The notes: a model not told the origin generated them from the letters alone. 64,000 nt of DNA from Gambelia wislizenii (GCA_030847615.1 JAUMIR010000004.1:188420501-188484500), one strand, 5' to 3'; numbered from the stretch's first letter, positions 34,897-46,526 are shown. Made by a program: numbers and translations.

Positions 34897-35639
34897 ATGA
34901 GAAAATAACAAAAGATTCGAAGCTGACAAAAGAAAATGTATCCGGGATAGAGAATAAGGTAGAAAGATTGGAAAGGGGAACAAAGACTATGGAAGAACTA
35001 AAGGAGCAAGAGCTTGATGAACGGGCCCTGCAAGAAATGAAATGGAGGGAAAACTGCATAAAAATAAGGGGCTTGAAGGAAAATGAAGATCTGTACAAAT
35101 TTTTAATACCAAAATTAGCTAAATTTGTCGGTAAGATGAAATCCCAATTTGAATGGGAAATAGATAAGATCTATAGAATATCCTCAAAAATAGCGAAACA
35201 GAGAATTCTCCCAAGGGATGTGGTGGTATATTTTGTAAGGAAAAAGACAAGAGATCAAATACTGCAATTGAACTACCATCAGAAGCTTCAAGTGGAAGGA
35301 AGTGAAATCATGATGTATAAGGATATACCAATGAGACTACTGAAGAAAAGGAAGAATGATAGTAGATTAACAATACAACTGCGACAAAGAGGAATCTGTA
35401 TAATGGGAAAAAATGGAAGGAATCTTCTTTCAATATAATCAGAAGAATTTTAGGAGAAATATAAAAGTGATTTCAGCCAACCACATGACAGAAAGACAGA
35501 AGATGTAGACAAAGAGAAAGAAGATAAAGCTCAATTTCAAGAGGGGGAAAAGGAAGATGAAGAGGACCAATCAGAAAAAGAAGAAGAAGGGTCGGAAGAA
35601 GAAGAAGGAGGAGGAGGAGGACTTGATTTAAAGGATTAA
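34897..35639 (+). pseudogene. L1 ORF1 (RNA-binding chaperone), broken
   Basis: L1 ORF1p is the trimeric nucleic-acid chaperone that coats L1 RNA. The likely start is the ATG at 34897, but a frameshift within ten bases moves reading to the frame in which most of the protein is found. That frame gives a short coiled coil (ENKVERLERGTKTMEELKEQ) and the RRM region (WRENCIKIRGLKENEDLY, ILPRDVVVYFVRKKTRDQIL). The C-terminal part follows (MMYKDIPMRLLKKRKN). Stops at 35436 and 35451 interrupt it. The same frame then runs open through a Glu/Lys/Gly-rich acidic tail to the TAA at 35637-35639, three bases before the ORF2 ATG. The acidic tail is an unusual ending for ORF1p. Confidence 0.85.
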
Positions 35640-35642
35640 ACC

Positions 35643-38600
35643 ATGACCCTGAAATTATTAACTTGGAACATTAAGGGGCTAAATTTGCCCCGAAAAAGAA
35701 GAAAAATTTTCCACTCATTAGAGAAAAAAAAATGGAACATAATCTGTTTACAAGAAACACATATAAAGAAAGCAGACAAAAAACTACTGAGAAATAAAAA
35801 GTTGGGGAAGGAATTTATATCGTCGAATGAGAAGGAAAAAAAAGGGGTGGTAATATATGTGAACAAAAATTTGCAAGCAGAGGAAATTATCAATGACCAA
35901 AAAGGACATTATATAGGTTTGGAAGTAAAAATTTAGAAAAAAAAGACACTAATAGTTGGATTATATGCACCTGATGAAAATAAAGGTAAATTCTATGAAA
36001 ACCTAAAGTTATCATTATCTGACAAACTATATGACAGAATAATAATGTTTGGAGACTGGAATGGGGTAATAGAGCCATCTTTGGACAGAAGATCTTCCAA
36101 AATTGTCAAACGGGATCAAGGGAAATTGCCAGCATCATTTGAAGCAATGAAGAAGAACCTAGAATTAACAGACGTATGGCAGTACAAATATAACTATGCA
36201 GGGGATTACACCTTTTTTTCTGAGAGACACAATTCATTCTCAAGAATTGACTTTTATATGATATCCAGAACTATGTGTAACACAGTCCAAAAGATTGAGG
36301 TATTACCGAAAATTTGGTCCGACCACAACCCCGTAATGATGGAGCTGAAGGAAAGGAAAAAAGAATTCAGTTGGAGACTCCAGGATTATTTACTGCAAAG
36401 AGAAGATATAGTCAAAAAAGCAAAACAAACATTAAGCTGGTATTTTCAAGAAAACTCTTCGTCAGAACAAATAGATACACACATGATATGGGATGCCTCA
36501 AAGGCAGTAATGAGAGGCTTTTTCATACAACAAAGGGCTGTATTGAATAGGAAAAGAAATGAATGGAGATTAAAGATTACAGAATCATTAAGAAAAAAAG
36601 AAAAAGAACTACAGGAAGACCCCAAGAATATAGCAATCTTAAAAGAGATAAATGTGCTCCAACAACAATTAAACTTAGAATCGGTGGAAGAACTAAAGAA
36701 AAAAGTGCAGTATATAAAGCAGTCACATTTTGAAAATGCAAATGAGCTGAGTAGATGGTTGGCAATGAAATTAAGGGAAACCCGGGGAAAGAAGTACATA
36801 AGTAAAGTTAGAGAAGGAACACAAATTCATACTGACCAGGAAAAAAAATTAAAAAAATCTTTAGGAACTATTATTCAACACTTTATAATAATCAAGGGAA
36901 CCCAAAAGGAGATATAGCAACTTTTCTGGGAAAACACCAATTACAGGAATTCACAGAGGAACAAAGACAAACGATTAATCGCCCAATAACTGAGACGGAA
37001 ATTAGAGAGGCAATAAAAGGACTAAAAGGAGGTAAAGCCCCAGACCCGGATTGATTCACAGCTAAATATTATCAGGTTTTGGAAGATCAACTAATTGAAC
37101 CTTTAAAGAAGACTCTGGATAAGGTAAAAGATGGTACAATTCAATACCCATGGAGAGAAGCTAACATTGTATTAATACCAAAAGAAAACAGAGATCCACA
37201 CGACCCTAAAAATTATCACCCAATTTCACTTCTCAATACAGATTACAAAATTTTTGCCTCCATTTTAGTTTACAGATTGAAGAACATATTAGCAGACTGG
37301 ATACATAGGGATCAAAGGGGATTCCTTCCAGGAAGGTATATTGAAGACAATATTCCGCAAGTATTAAATTTGATTTAGGAGATTTTCACATGCGTAAAAT
37401 ACCCCCTGAAGAAATCGGGACAGAAATATTTCTGTCCCGGAAGCAGCGCCGTGGTTCGCACGCCCAGTCCCCTCTCCCGATATGCCGTCGTCGTCACGCT
37501 GGGTTATTTCTTCCCTCTTCCAGAATATTTTACTAACGGGAGTTCGCCGTTAATAAAATATTCTGGAAGAGGGAAGAAATAACCCAGCGTGACAACGACG
37601 GCATATCGGGAGAGGGGACTGGGCGTGCGAACCGCGGCGCTGCTTCCGGGACAGAAATATTTCTGTCCCGATTTCTTTGGGGGGGGGTATTTTAGGCATG
37701 TGAAAATCTCCTTAGTATCATGAACTTCACAATGACAAAAAGTTGGCACTAATATTCTTGGACATAGAAAAGGCATTCGATAACGTCAATTGGAAAATAT
37801 TAGAAGGGACCTTACAAATAGTTAAGGTAGGGGATAACTTTATAAACTGGATTAGAGCCATCTACAAAGAACAAACAGCAAAAATAATCATAAATAATGA
37901 GACAACAAAAGAATTGCAAATAAGAAGGGGCACAAGACAAGGATGCCCCCTTTCCCCTCTGTTATTTATCATGATCATGGAAATATTAAGTAAGAGAAGA
38001 TTCAAAGATAAACGGAGTTAAAATTGCAAATCATAATTTTAAATTAATGTTATATGCAGATGACATAATGATCTCATTAGGAAAACCGATGGAGGAGATT
38101 GAAGTTTTGGTACGAATACTGAAAGAATTTGGAGAACTAACAGTATTAAAGGTTAACAAGGAGAAAACCATGATAATAACAAAAAACCTGATATTGGATG
38201 AAGAAAAGGATATCATTGAAAAGTCCAAATACAAAGTAGTGAAAATGGCAAAATATTTGGGAATAAACATAACCAGTAAGAATTACAGATTTATTTCAAA
38301 ATAACTATAACAAAATATGGATTGAAACTAGAAAAGATTTTAAAAATTGGTACAATTTAAGACTATCATTTCTAGGTAGAATTGCGGCTATTAAAATGAA
38401 TATTTTGCCCAAATTACTTTTTCTATTTCAATCGATTCCAATCATAAACAAAACAGAAGTATTCAGGAAATGGCAACAGCAGATATCTAAATTCATTTGG
38501 CAAGAAAAAAAAACTAGAGTAAACATGAAAATTTTACAGGATGCAAGAAGAGGTGGATTAGATGTACCAAACCTGCAATTATACCACAAAGCATGTTGTT

Positions 38601-39727
38601 TATCCTGGATTAAAGAGTGGACAGATTTGAGTGAAGAAAAATTACTGAAATTAGAGGGTGCCAATAACCGGTTTGGTTGGCATGCGTATCTGTTCTGTGA
38701 TAAGGAGAAAGTAAATCAGGACTTTAACAACCATTATATAAGAAGAGTGTTGCTGAAGGTGTGGGAAATGTATAAGAGAAGACTATGTCCTAAAATCCCC
38801 CTGTGGGTGTCTACTCATGAAGCCTTATTTAATAGAGAGAAACTGCTGTCGAAAAAATGGATAACATATAATGAATTAATGATTATGGAAAATGGACAAC
38901 AATCATTCAAGACACAGAAAGATTTGGAGAGAGAGGGGATAAACATACACTGGTACCTGTACAGACAGTTAAAAGAAAGATACAAAGTGGACCAAAAGGA
39001 GCGTGGAATAGATATATCTAAAACACTATGGGATAAGATGATACAACTGGGAAACAAAAATTTGATAACAAGACTTTATCAACAACTTCTAGAATGGAGC
39101 AGAGAAGAGGAAACTATAAAAGATAGTATGGTGAAATGGGCGCAAAATTGTGGACATGAAATCCAACTGAGGGAGTGGGAATTGTATTGGACAGTCAAAA
39201 TGAAAGTAACATTATGCCAAAGCATTAGAGAAAATTGTTATAAAATGTACTATAGGTGGTACCACACACCAGAAAAGCTCTCAAAAATGTACAAAGGTGT
39301 TAAAAAAGAGTGCTGGAAATGTGAGAAAGAAATGGGTACATTTTTCCACATGTGGTGGAGCTGTGGAAAAGCACAGAAATACTGGAAACAGGTGCAAAAA
39401 GTCATCAACGAAGTACTAAACTGTAATCTTGTAATGAAGCCAGAATTATACTTACTATGCATGCACAAGGAAAAAATAGAACAAGATAAAGAAAAACTAC
39501 TATTTTATATGATAACGACAGCACGTATTGTAGATGCTACTAAATGGAAAGAAAAAGAAATCCCGACAATGGATCATTGGCTTCTCAAAGCATATGAAAT
39601 GATTGCAGCAGACAGATTAACGATGTTACTAAAAGGTAAGAGTATAGAGAAACACAGAGAAATTTGGGAAAGATTTTCAGGCTATTTAGGAAAGATCTGG
39701 GGAGAATACGCAACTATCTCTAAATGA
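35643..39727 (+). pseudogene. L1 ORF2 (endonuclease-reverse transcriptase), broken
   Basis: ORF2p nicks the target and copies L1 RNA. The APE-type endonuclease starts at the ATG and keeps its catalytic signature: TWNIKGLN, CLQETHIKK, FGDWNGV, SRIDFYMIS and WSDHNPVM. The reverse transcriptase follows with NYHPISLLNTDYKIFA, IFLDIEKAFDNVNW, RQGCPLSPLLF and LMLYADDIMISL. The C-terminal Cys-rich domain is CWKCEKEMGTFFHMWWSC. Defects are an in-frame TAG at 35934, a frameshift near 36900, a TGA at about 37053, the foldback insertion at 37378-37711 with a TAG at its junction, and frameshifts near 38005 and 38295. The last 443 codons (38396-39727) are open. The endonuclease half looks better preserved than the reverse transcriptase. 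Confidence 0.93.
37378..37711. mobile_element. Foldback MITE inside the L1 (Harbinger-like)
   Basis: This 334-bp near-perfect palindrome has arms of about 150 bp. The ends are GGAGATTTTCACATGC and its inverse GCATGTGAAAATCTCC, flanked on both sides by TTA (37375-37377 and 37712-37714). Removing the element and one TTA restores continuous L1 sequence, proving insertion. A 3-bp TWA-type duplication and GG..CC termini fit PIF/Harbinger. Each arm also contains a perfect 24-bp palindrome, CGGGACAGAAAT-ATTTCTGTCCCG. Its terminal bases match the Harbinger-like family at 45964. No coding capacity. Confidence 0.9.
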
Positions 39728-40165
39728 GGAGTAAGAAATTACAGTAACTTTTTAACAATAATATATTTTAGAACAATTTTGCAGATAAATAAATGAATAA
39801 ACAAATAAAACATTCTATATTCAAATAACTTAACAGATATATATTAGCACCATGTAAATAAGAAGCGGAAGAAGGAAGAGGGAAAAAATGAATGAAAATA
39901 AATGAGTCATGGGGAAAAGTACAATAGAAAGGTGAAATATACATATTGTAAAAACTAATAAAAGCAAGAGAACTGAGATATTAAAAATTCAAGATAACCA
40001 TGTAGAGATCAGAAAGGAAGTCACAGAATGTGTGAGTGAGCAGGTGGGTGGGAATGAAGAATGAATCAATGTATAAATGTGAAGAATGTTATGGTAAATG
40101 GGAGTTTGAGATGTAAAGATTGCTTTTTTAATTTGTGGAAAACTTAATAAAAATTTTTTAAAAAT

Positions 40166-40300
40166 AAATGCAGCTGTTACAAGGCTGGGAACTCAAGTTA
40201 CTGGGAACTCAAATCCCGGCCATTCTCACGATAGAACAGCCGGGAGGGAAATTTAAAAAGAACCCCCCCCCCCAGCTGTCAAAAACAAAAGTAAGCACTT
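40166..40300 (+). mobile_element. Harbinger-like MITE, part after the L1
   Basis: Starts with the right L1 target duplication. AAATTTAAAAAGAACCCCCC and AGCTGTCAAAAACAAAA resemble the middle of the 45964-46523 copy (GGGAAATTCAAATTTAACCC, AAGCTATCAAAT). The 3' terminal repeat is not found, so the copy is truncated. Confidence 0.6.
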
Positions 40301-40665
40301 GGGCATAACAATAGAAAACCCCTTGCAAAGTATTGGACCACTACATGAAATAATAGAAGAATTTGGAAATTATGCAGGATTTAAATAAACAATGAAAAAA
40401 TGGTAATGATTATTAAAAATTTAACAAAAAAAGAGGAAGAAGACTTGATGAAAATATCTAATTTTAAGTCGGTTAAGAAAAGCTAAATATTTGGGAGTTG
40501 TTATATTACAAAATAATTCAGAACTTAATGACAATAACTACAGAATAATCTGGACAGAAATCAAAAATTATCTGAACAGATGGCCAAAGTTAAAACTACC
40601 ACTAATGGGCTGAACAGCATCGATAAAGATGAATATATTACCAAAAATATTATTCTTATTTTCTA
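40300..40665 (+). mobile_element. L1 ORF2 fragment
   Basis: Translation across frame breaks gives a second, diverged L1 reverse transcriptase piece: HEIIEEFGNYAGFKIN, KVMIIKNL-like text, KKAKYLGVVI, NNYRIIWTEIKNYLNRW and SIKMNILPKILFLF. It matches the segment 38090-38430 of the neighbouring L1 but differs substantially, so it is an older, independent copy. Confidence 0.8.
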
Positions 40666-41339
40666 GGAGGTATGAGTCTGAAAAATAAAAATGTATTAAA
40701 AATTCCAGGGATCTAGCCCTTTAAAAAAGGAAATAAAAATATCTTCTTTAAAAAAGTTAAAATCTCTTCACTTTCAAAGTCATGCAGAGTGACGCTTAAG
40801 AATGCTTAGACAAGCTCAATTAACATTTAAAAGTGTATTCTGAGGTCTGTGGTCTGATCACCCAGTAAATTAGACTCATTACAAAAACACAGGAGTCAGT
40901 TTAAAAATGAAAATCAAACGTTTACTGAAGGTATATCAATCTTAATCTACATACTAAAATAAACTTAACTGACTGACTAACAGACTAGGAAAATTTAGGG
41001 TAGAATGACTCACCCAGCCTTTAGCGGTAGAGGCTGCATGGTGAACATCATGGCATAGCATCATAGCAAGGCTTCATAGCAGCATGGCTACATAACATGG
41101 TTACAGCCGCATGGAGACTCTAACTTAAAAGAGACTTACACAAAGAGCAATAAAATTTAAATTAGGTCATGTGTTGAATGACCCAGCACTCCAGTTGGCT
41201 GGAAGTGCCTAGTGAAATAAGAGAAAGGGAATTTGGGAGAACAGAAGCATGCAGGGAAAAATTCCTAGACTTATCTTAGTATGTGAATGGGGTACAGAAG
41301 ATTGTTTTACATTACAATAATTGCTTACCCACCCTCTTG
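40666..41339. other. Unassigned DNA
   Basis: Contains short GCATGGCT/CATAGCA motifs around 41030-41110. No gene or assignable transposon. Confidence 0.4.
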
Positions 41340-41399
41340 CCGCTATTGCCATTTTTAAAATTTATGTATTTATGTATGTATGTATTTATTTATATACAT

Positions 41400-41559
41400 A
41401 TATTGTATTGTATTGTAACTTTGTTTTAATTCTCTATTAGTTTAATTTAGATTTAAGGGGTGGGAGGGTTAGGGTTGGGAAGGATTGTTTTAATTGCTGT
41501 TGTTTTAAACTTGTTGTAAGCTGCCCCAGTTGCCGAGCAGAGGGGCAGGTTAAAAATAA

Positions 41560-41598
<39 letters not shown>
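41400..41598 (+). mobile_element. L2-type LINE tail and (ATT)n microsatellite
   Basis: TTGTAAGCTGCCCCAGTTGC...GGGGCAGGTTAAAAATAAA followed by about twelve ATT units (41561-41598) is the typical 3' terminus of an L2-group LINE. Only the tail is present. Confidence 0.7.
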
Positions 41599-41649
41599 GT
41601 GTGAGACCTCAGACGGCTTAAGTTAAACAAGCTACCATCAGTATGGTAA

Positions 41650-43400
41650 CTGCATGTATCAGAGTTTTTGTTGAAGTTTACTACAGGGGAGACAGAAAGC
41701 TGCTTTTCTTACATGGCAAGTTGGCTGGGCGAGGTATGCCTGGTGAGCAGTTCTCTTCTTTGCCAACAGCTCCTGGATCTCTTGGTTGTTTTCATCAAAC
41801 CAGTCTTGATTTTTCTTGTGGGAGAGCCTGAGGGATTCTTCCGCAGACTGGAGGATACTGTTTTTGATATGTTGCCAAAGCACTGTAGGAGAAGGATCTG
41901 TAGGATGGTCTTCAAGTTTTGTTTGCAGATTTGCCTGGAAGTTGTCTCTCATGATAGATTGTTGAAGATTGTTGACTTGGAGTCTCCTCTTTAAGATGCC
42001 ACCCCTCTTAGGGCTGAACTTAAGATAAAGATTTAGTTTACATCTTAGGAGGCGATGATCTGTTTGGCATTCTGCACTGGACATCACTCAAGTATGAAGG
42101 ACATCGTGAATGTTTCTCTGGCGGACTAGAACATAGTCAATGAGGTGCCAATGTTTGGATCAGGGATGCATACTGGTTGTCTTCAAGCTATCTTTCTGCT
42201 GAAAGATAGTGTTTGTAAGAGGCAGCTGTTGTTCTGCACAGAACTCAAGCAAGAGGTGTCCGTTATCATTGCAATTTCCAACACCATGCTTGCCTAAGAC
42301 ACCTTTCTAGGCTTCGGAGTTCTTTCCGACTCTAGCATTGAAGTCACCAAGGATAATAATTTTATCTTCTACAGGGACTTTTTGTATGAGGTGGCATAGG
42401 TCTGTGTAGAATTTGTCTTTCTCTATAGGGTCAACTTGCATAGTTTGGGCATATATACTAAAGAGAACAACATGGGGGAGGCGTAAGGAAATAATGCGAT
42501 CGGAGTGTCCTGTTGGCAAGGTGTCAAGTTTGGAGGCAATGGAGTTTTTAATCATAAAGCCTACTCCTGATAGATGTTTTTTGGTTTTGGGTTTGCCAGA
42601 CCAGTAAAGTGTGTAGCTGGCACCGTGTTCTTTAAGGCTGCCTCCCTCGTGGAGACAAACTTAACTAAGAGCAGAGATGTCAATATGAAGTTGTGATAGT
42701 TCATGGGCTATTAGAGCAGAACGACACTCAGGCTGTCCACTATCTGAAGAGTCTCACATGCTTCTAATGTTCCAGCATGCAAGCATCAATTTATTTACAC
42801 CTTTGGAGGCTGGTGTGCACCTTTGTTTCTTTGCCTTGGTTTGACCACATCAGAAGTTGCCCATTGGCCATGGCTAGCCAACCAGGTAGATGGGTATGAG
42901 CTTTCATTAGGCCACCTTTCTAGGTCCCTCTCCGTATGGAGTAAGCAGTGCTCTCTTTAAAAAAGGCTGCTTCGTTGTTCCAGATACTGCCGAACAAGAC
43001 TGTCATCTCCCGGGTCAGCCTCAAGCGACCAAAGTCCTGAACCACCTGCATGCAGGGTTGGGTCTGTGGCTTCCAGTGCATCTTTACTCCTGCTGTTTTG
43101 TCCCTTGCCTATCACTACAGGGCTTTTTCAGAACTGGATTTGTGCTTCGAGCCTGTGCAATGGATTTTTCTGGTGGAGCGCAGCATGCACAGAACTGGCC
43201 TCACCCTTTAAACCAAAGGTTCATCTGCTGTGGTCTTGCAAACATGAACGGTAGCAGCAAGATCCTTGGGTCACAGGTTTGATTAGAGTTTCCTTCTCTT
43301 AGATGGTTGACCTTACAGGGTTGGACGAGGACCATCTGCCCTAGGAGAAGGAAAACTCTAATCCCAAACCCAGGCAGATGGTGGTAAGATAGCAATATAG
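41650..43400 (-). mobile_element. Non-LTR retrotransposon endonuclease part, 3'-truncated
   Basis: The minus strand encodes an APE-type endonuclease and the start of the linker: KLMLACWNIRSM, KTKKHLSGVGFMIKNSIASK, EKDKFYTDLCHLIQK, IIILGDFNARVG, HLIDYVLVRQR and CQTDHRLLRCKLNL. Then come KLEDHPTDPSPTVLW and KNQDWFDENNQEIQELLAKK. The endonuclease residues (N in WNIR, D/N in GDFNAR, DH) are readable, but stops and frame changes interrupt it. No reverse transcriptase follows, since the copy stops at the L2 tail near 41600. Sequence above about 42860 is probably its 5' UTR. It is neither L1 nor CR1; the clade is not certain. Confidence 0.75.
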
Positions 43401-43505
43401 AAAGAGAAATAGGATAATTAGTTTAACAAAAAGAAGCAAAAGTGTGCGATCCTGAAACATGAATAAGAATATATTTAAATTATTTGTTGTTAAAATAGTG
43501 ATATA

Positions 43506-43815
43506 GGACTTTTTCGGACATTAAAAATACAACGCTAGCAGCCTCGTCACGTTGCGAGGCTGCAGCGCTGCAGGGCGTCCCTTTCAGATGACGCCCATCC
43601 CTGCCGGTACTGTTGCAGTACCGGCAGGGACATTTGAGTGTTATATTTAGCCGATCGTGAGTAAAAATCAGCTAAATATAACGCTCAAATGTCCCTGCGG
43701 TACTGCAACAGTACCGGCAGGGACAGGCGTCATCTGAAAGGGACGCCCTGTAGCGCTGCAGCCTCGCAACGTGGCGAGGCTGCTAGCGTTGTATTTTTAA
43801 TGTCTGAAAAAGTCC
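43506..43815. mobile_element. Second foldback MITE, unrelated sequence
   Basis: This 310-bp near-perfect palindrome has ends GGACTTTTTCGGACATTAAA and TTTAATGTCTGAAAAAGTCC, flanked by ATA on both sides (43503-43505 and 43816-43818). Each arm carries a further inverted repeat, CCCTGCCGGTACTG-TTG-CAGTACCGGCAGGG, nearly intact in the right arm. A 3-bp duplication and GG termini again suggest a Harbinger-like mobiliser. The interior shares no sequence with the 37378 element. Non-coding. Confidence 0.85.
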
Positions 43816-44119
43816 ATAAAGTGGAGTAGAAGGATAAGCAATTATCATTAGGAGGGCAGGGTGGGAAGTTTTATGAATCTACAGTGTGTTATATCTTTCT
43901 CATTGGCAGTAAGAATAAATAGTTTTATTGATTATTGAGAAATGTATACACTATTTAATAGTAAATGCATGAGAAACTAAAGAATATAAGAAATACATTT
44001 GACAAGAGGATATAATCATATAATTATCTTGTATAAGTTTTTTATGGAGCAATATTTGATTTTCTTACAGATGGAAATGTTTTATTGTTTTTTAATAATA
44101 ATAATAATAAAATATTATC

Positions 44120-44173
44120 AAAAACAAAGCAAGCACTAAAACACATTTAAAAAAAGAAACAGCTACCCAGGGA

Positions 44174-44204
<31 letters not shown>

Positions 44205-44494
44205 AACTTACCATTCTGTCCCGATTGCACCTGGAAGTGTCATGCAGGGACCACCCGGTGACATCACATCCCATTGTCGTCCTGGAAGCACAACGGGGCT
44301 CCTGTTCACTTTCCTCTCGTTCCGTTATAATAACAGAACTGGCCTCTTATTCATGCATTTTTCTGTGAATAAGAGGAAATTGGGGAGAAGCAGGAGCAGA
44401 AGAGGAGCATCCCAGAACAGGGACGACGTCGTGTAAAAGGTAAGCCTTTTAGCAATCTTCTGTCGTCCCTTTTCTGGGATATTTTACCCGTGTG
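44120..44494 (+). mobile_element. Harbinger-like MITE, 3' part
   Basis: ACCCAGGGAGGG, GGGGCTCCTGTTC, CCCAGAACAGGGACGA and the end GTGTGATAATCTCC match the 3' half of the copy at 45964-46523. It contains a poly-T run (44178-44204). The 5' half is missing. Confidence 0.65.
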
Positions 44495-44499
44495 ATAAT

Positions 44500-45963
44500 C
44501 TCCCATGTTAAGGCATGCATTAGCTTTTCACATACTAGTTCCTACCTACTGAAAACATGCACCAGATTACAGTTCTGAGCTCCCTGCATCCATTTTTGAT
44601 GAGGCTCTATTTCAGGAGTGGAGAAGGGGTGACCCACAGTAGCATTTGGCTCCTTTTCTCCTGTTTTGGGGGGCCCAGAGCCCTCCTAGAGACCCTCAGA
44701 TCCTAGTATATTTTTAAAGATTGGCCAAAAAAGACTGAACAACACTGAAAACACCAAAACTACCATATCATGATGGTAGCTTAGGTCCAATGTATTCTCC
44801 TATCCCCCTCAAACATTGACCCAAAAAATGTATATTGAATGTATTCCTCCTGATTGCCAGAACTGAAAGTGATGCAGCGTTACTTCCAGTCACATTGGGA
44901 GTGGCTCTGCACCATGTAGTGGGGGTTGAGGGGGCTGCATCCCCTCTGCAGGTGTCAGTCCCCTCCCTATATACTTTAGAGCCCAGCTGTATCTGAAGTT
45001 GAAGTGAATTAGTTCCCATCACTGATGTGCATTCCTGGGAATTCTTCTCGTTGCTCTCCATTTTGCTGCTCCCCATTTTGATTGGGGCAATGGCAAGGAA
45101 TGCTCTTGGCAAAGGAGTGGCAGGGGCTGATGATGTAGATGCTGAAAAAGAGTGTCAAGGATGCTGAGCAGCATGGCAAGCAGCAGTCCTATGGTTCCCA
45201 AAGCTCCCAGTGAGAAAAAGAAAAAGGCCTTCTCCAGGCCTCTGCTGATTTCCACCACAGGTCATAAGACCCAGCAAAAAATACAAAGGCAGCCTCTTTA
45301 GGAACATATGTTTGAGCACCCTGTCATGCCTGCTATATCTCCTTCTTTTGGTGGATCTTATGATGTGTGTAACAGGAAGTAGAGGAATACAACTATATCA
45401 GCCTTATCTTTCTCTCTCTTGCTTAATACCAGTTCAGAGATTGTACTCCCCACTGAAAGTAAAAGCAATGTGGTTTCTCATTTGTCAAGTACCATTTACT
45501 TACACTCCATTACTTTTCTGTGGTTGAGTTCATATTTCAAACAACTTGCCTCTTGCAGTATCAGTGATGTGGTGCCCTGCACATTGAGGTCTTTGGCCTT
45601 TTCATTAAAAAAATGATTATTAAAATACAATCATTTTGAATGCAGCTAAATACTGCTTTCACATCTTATCTAGTCATGAAAGCCTAGTGGTTCTTCTCTG
45701 ACAGGGAGCACAGTGATATATTTTTAAGCAATAGCATAGAATTTATCTTTCTATAAATATATAAATATATTTCTATAAATTAAGATGCTAGCATATGATC
45801 TAAATTGCTCAAGGCAGAAGATGTGTCTGTGGTGAAGACTATACTACTGCAGTCACTGACAGGGCCTTCTTGTTGAACCTTCTTTTTAGGAATTATTGGA
45901 GTTCAGGCCCACTTTTTCAACCCTAGATTACTCCACCAAGCCAACTCAGTTTTCAGACTCTTT
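44500..45963. other. Unassigned DNA
   Basis: No exon or transposon recognised. The 114-codon minus-strand frame at 44768-45112 shows no domain. Confidence 0.4.
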
Positions 45964-46523
45964 GGAGATTTTCACACCAGGGCTGAAAGCCCTGGTTCTT
46001 TCCTGCCACCTCCTCTCCCATTCCTGCAATGGGATGGAGGTAAATGTTTGCACACTTACCTCCATTCCACAGCAGGAATGGTCCTCCTCCCTCCTTGCCC
46101 AGCTGGCTGTAAATTCAGCCGTCAGAAGGGAAATTCAAATTTAACCCCCCCAAGCTATCAAATAAAAAAAAAATAAAATGCATTTTTTTTAAAAAAAAAT
46201 ACAAGTAACCCAGGGAGGGTGGGGGAAGGGTGGCACTTGCCTGGATGTTCTGATCATGGCAGGCAGTGCCTGCCATGGAGCTCCTCTCCCACCCCTGTCA
46301 TTCCAGAACAGGGACAGGATCCAATTCGCACACCCATGTTCTGTTACTGAAACGGAACCAAGTGCTTAAATATGACTTCTCCCCATGAATAAAATATCAC
46401 GGGGAGAAAACAGGACAGCTACGATGTAGGAACGGAACAGGGTGGGCGTTGTTTGAAAGGGAAAACCTTTCCTGACCCTGTTCTGTTCCTGCCACGGGGT
46501 ATATAGCCCATGTGAAAATCTCC
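45964..46523 (+). mobile_element. Harbinger-like MITE, complete copy
   Basis: This 560-bp element has ends GGAGATTTTCACACC and, inverted, GGAGATTTTCACATGGGC, flanked by TTT on both sides (45961-45963 and 46524-46526). It is non-coding. It is the reference for the partial copies at 32025/40166 and 44120, and shares its first 14 bases with the foldback at 37378. Family members seem to be repeated targets or partners in this region. Confidence 0.75.
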
Positions 46524-46526
46524 TTT

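Larger units (their letters stand above)
32196..40165 (+). mobile_element. Full-length L1 LINE, broken
   Basis: This retrotransposon has every L1 part in order: a 2.7-kb 5' UTR, ORF1 (34897-35639), ORF2 (35643-39727), and a 3' UTR ending AATAAAAATTTTTTAAAAAT. It is bounded by a 16-bp target-site duplication, ATAAATGTAGCTGTTA (32180-32195) and ATAAATGCAGCTGTTA (40164-40179), with one mismatch. It therefore inserted by ordinary target-primed reverse transcription, without 5' truncation, into a Harbinger-like MITE. It can no longer move, because both ORFs have stops and frameshifts and a 334-bp foldback element sits inside the reverse transcriptase. Length without that element is about 7.6 kb. 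Confidence 0.92.

Noticed and set aside
44768..45258. Minus-strand frames of 114 and 79 codons
   Set aside because: No family resemblance and no exon context.
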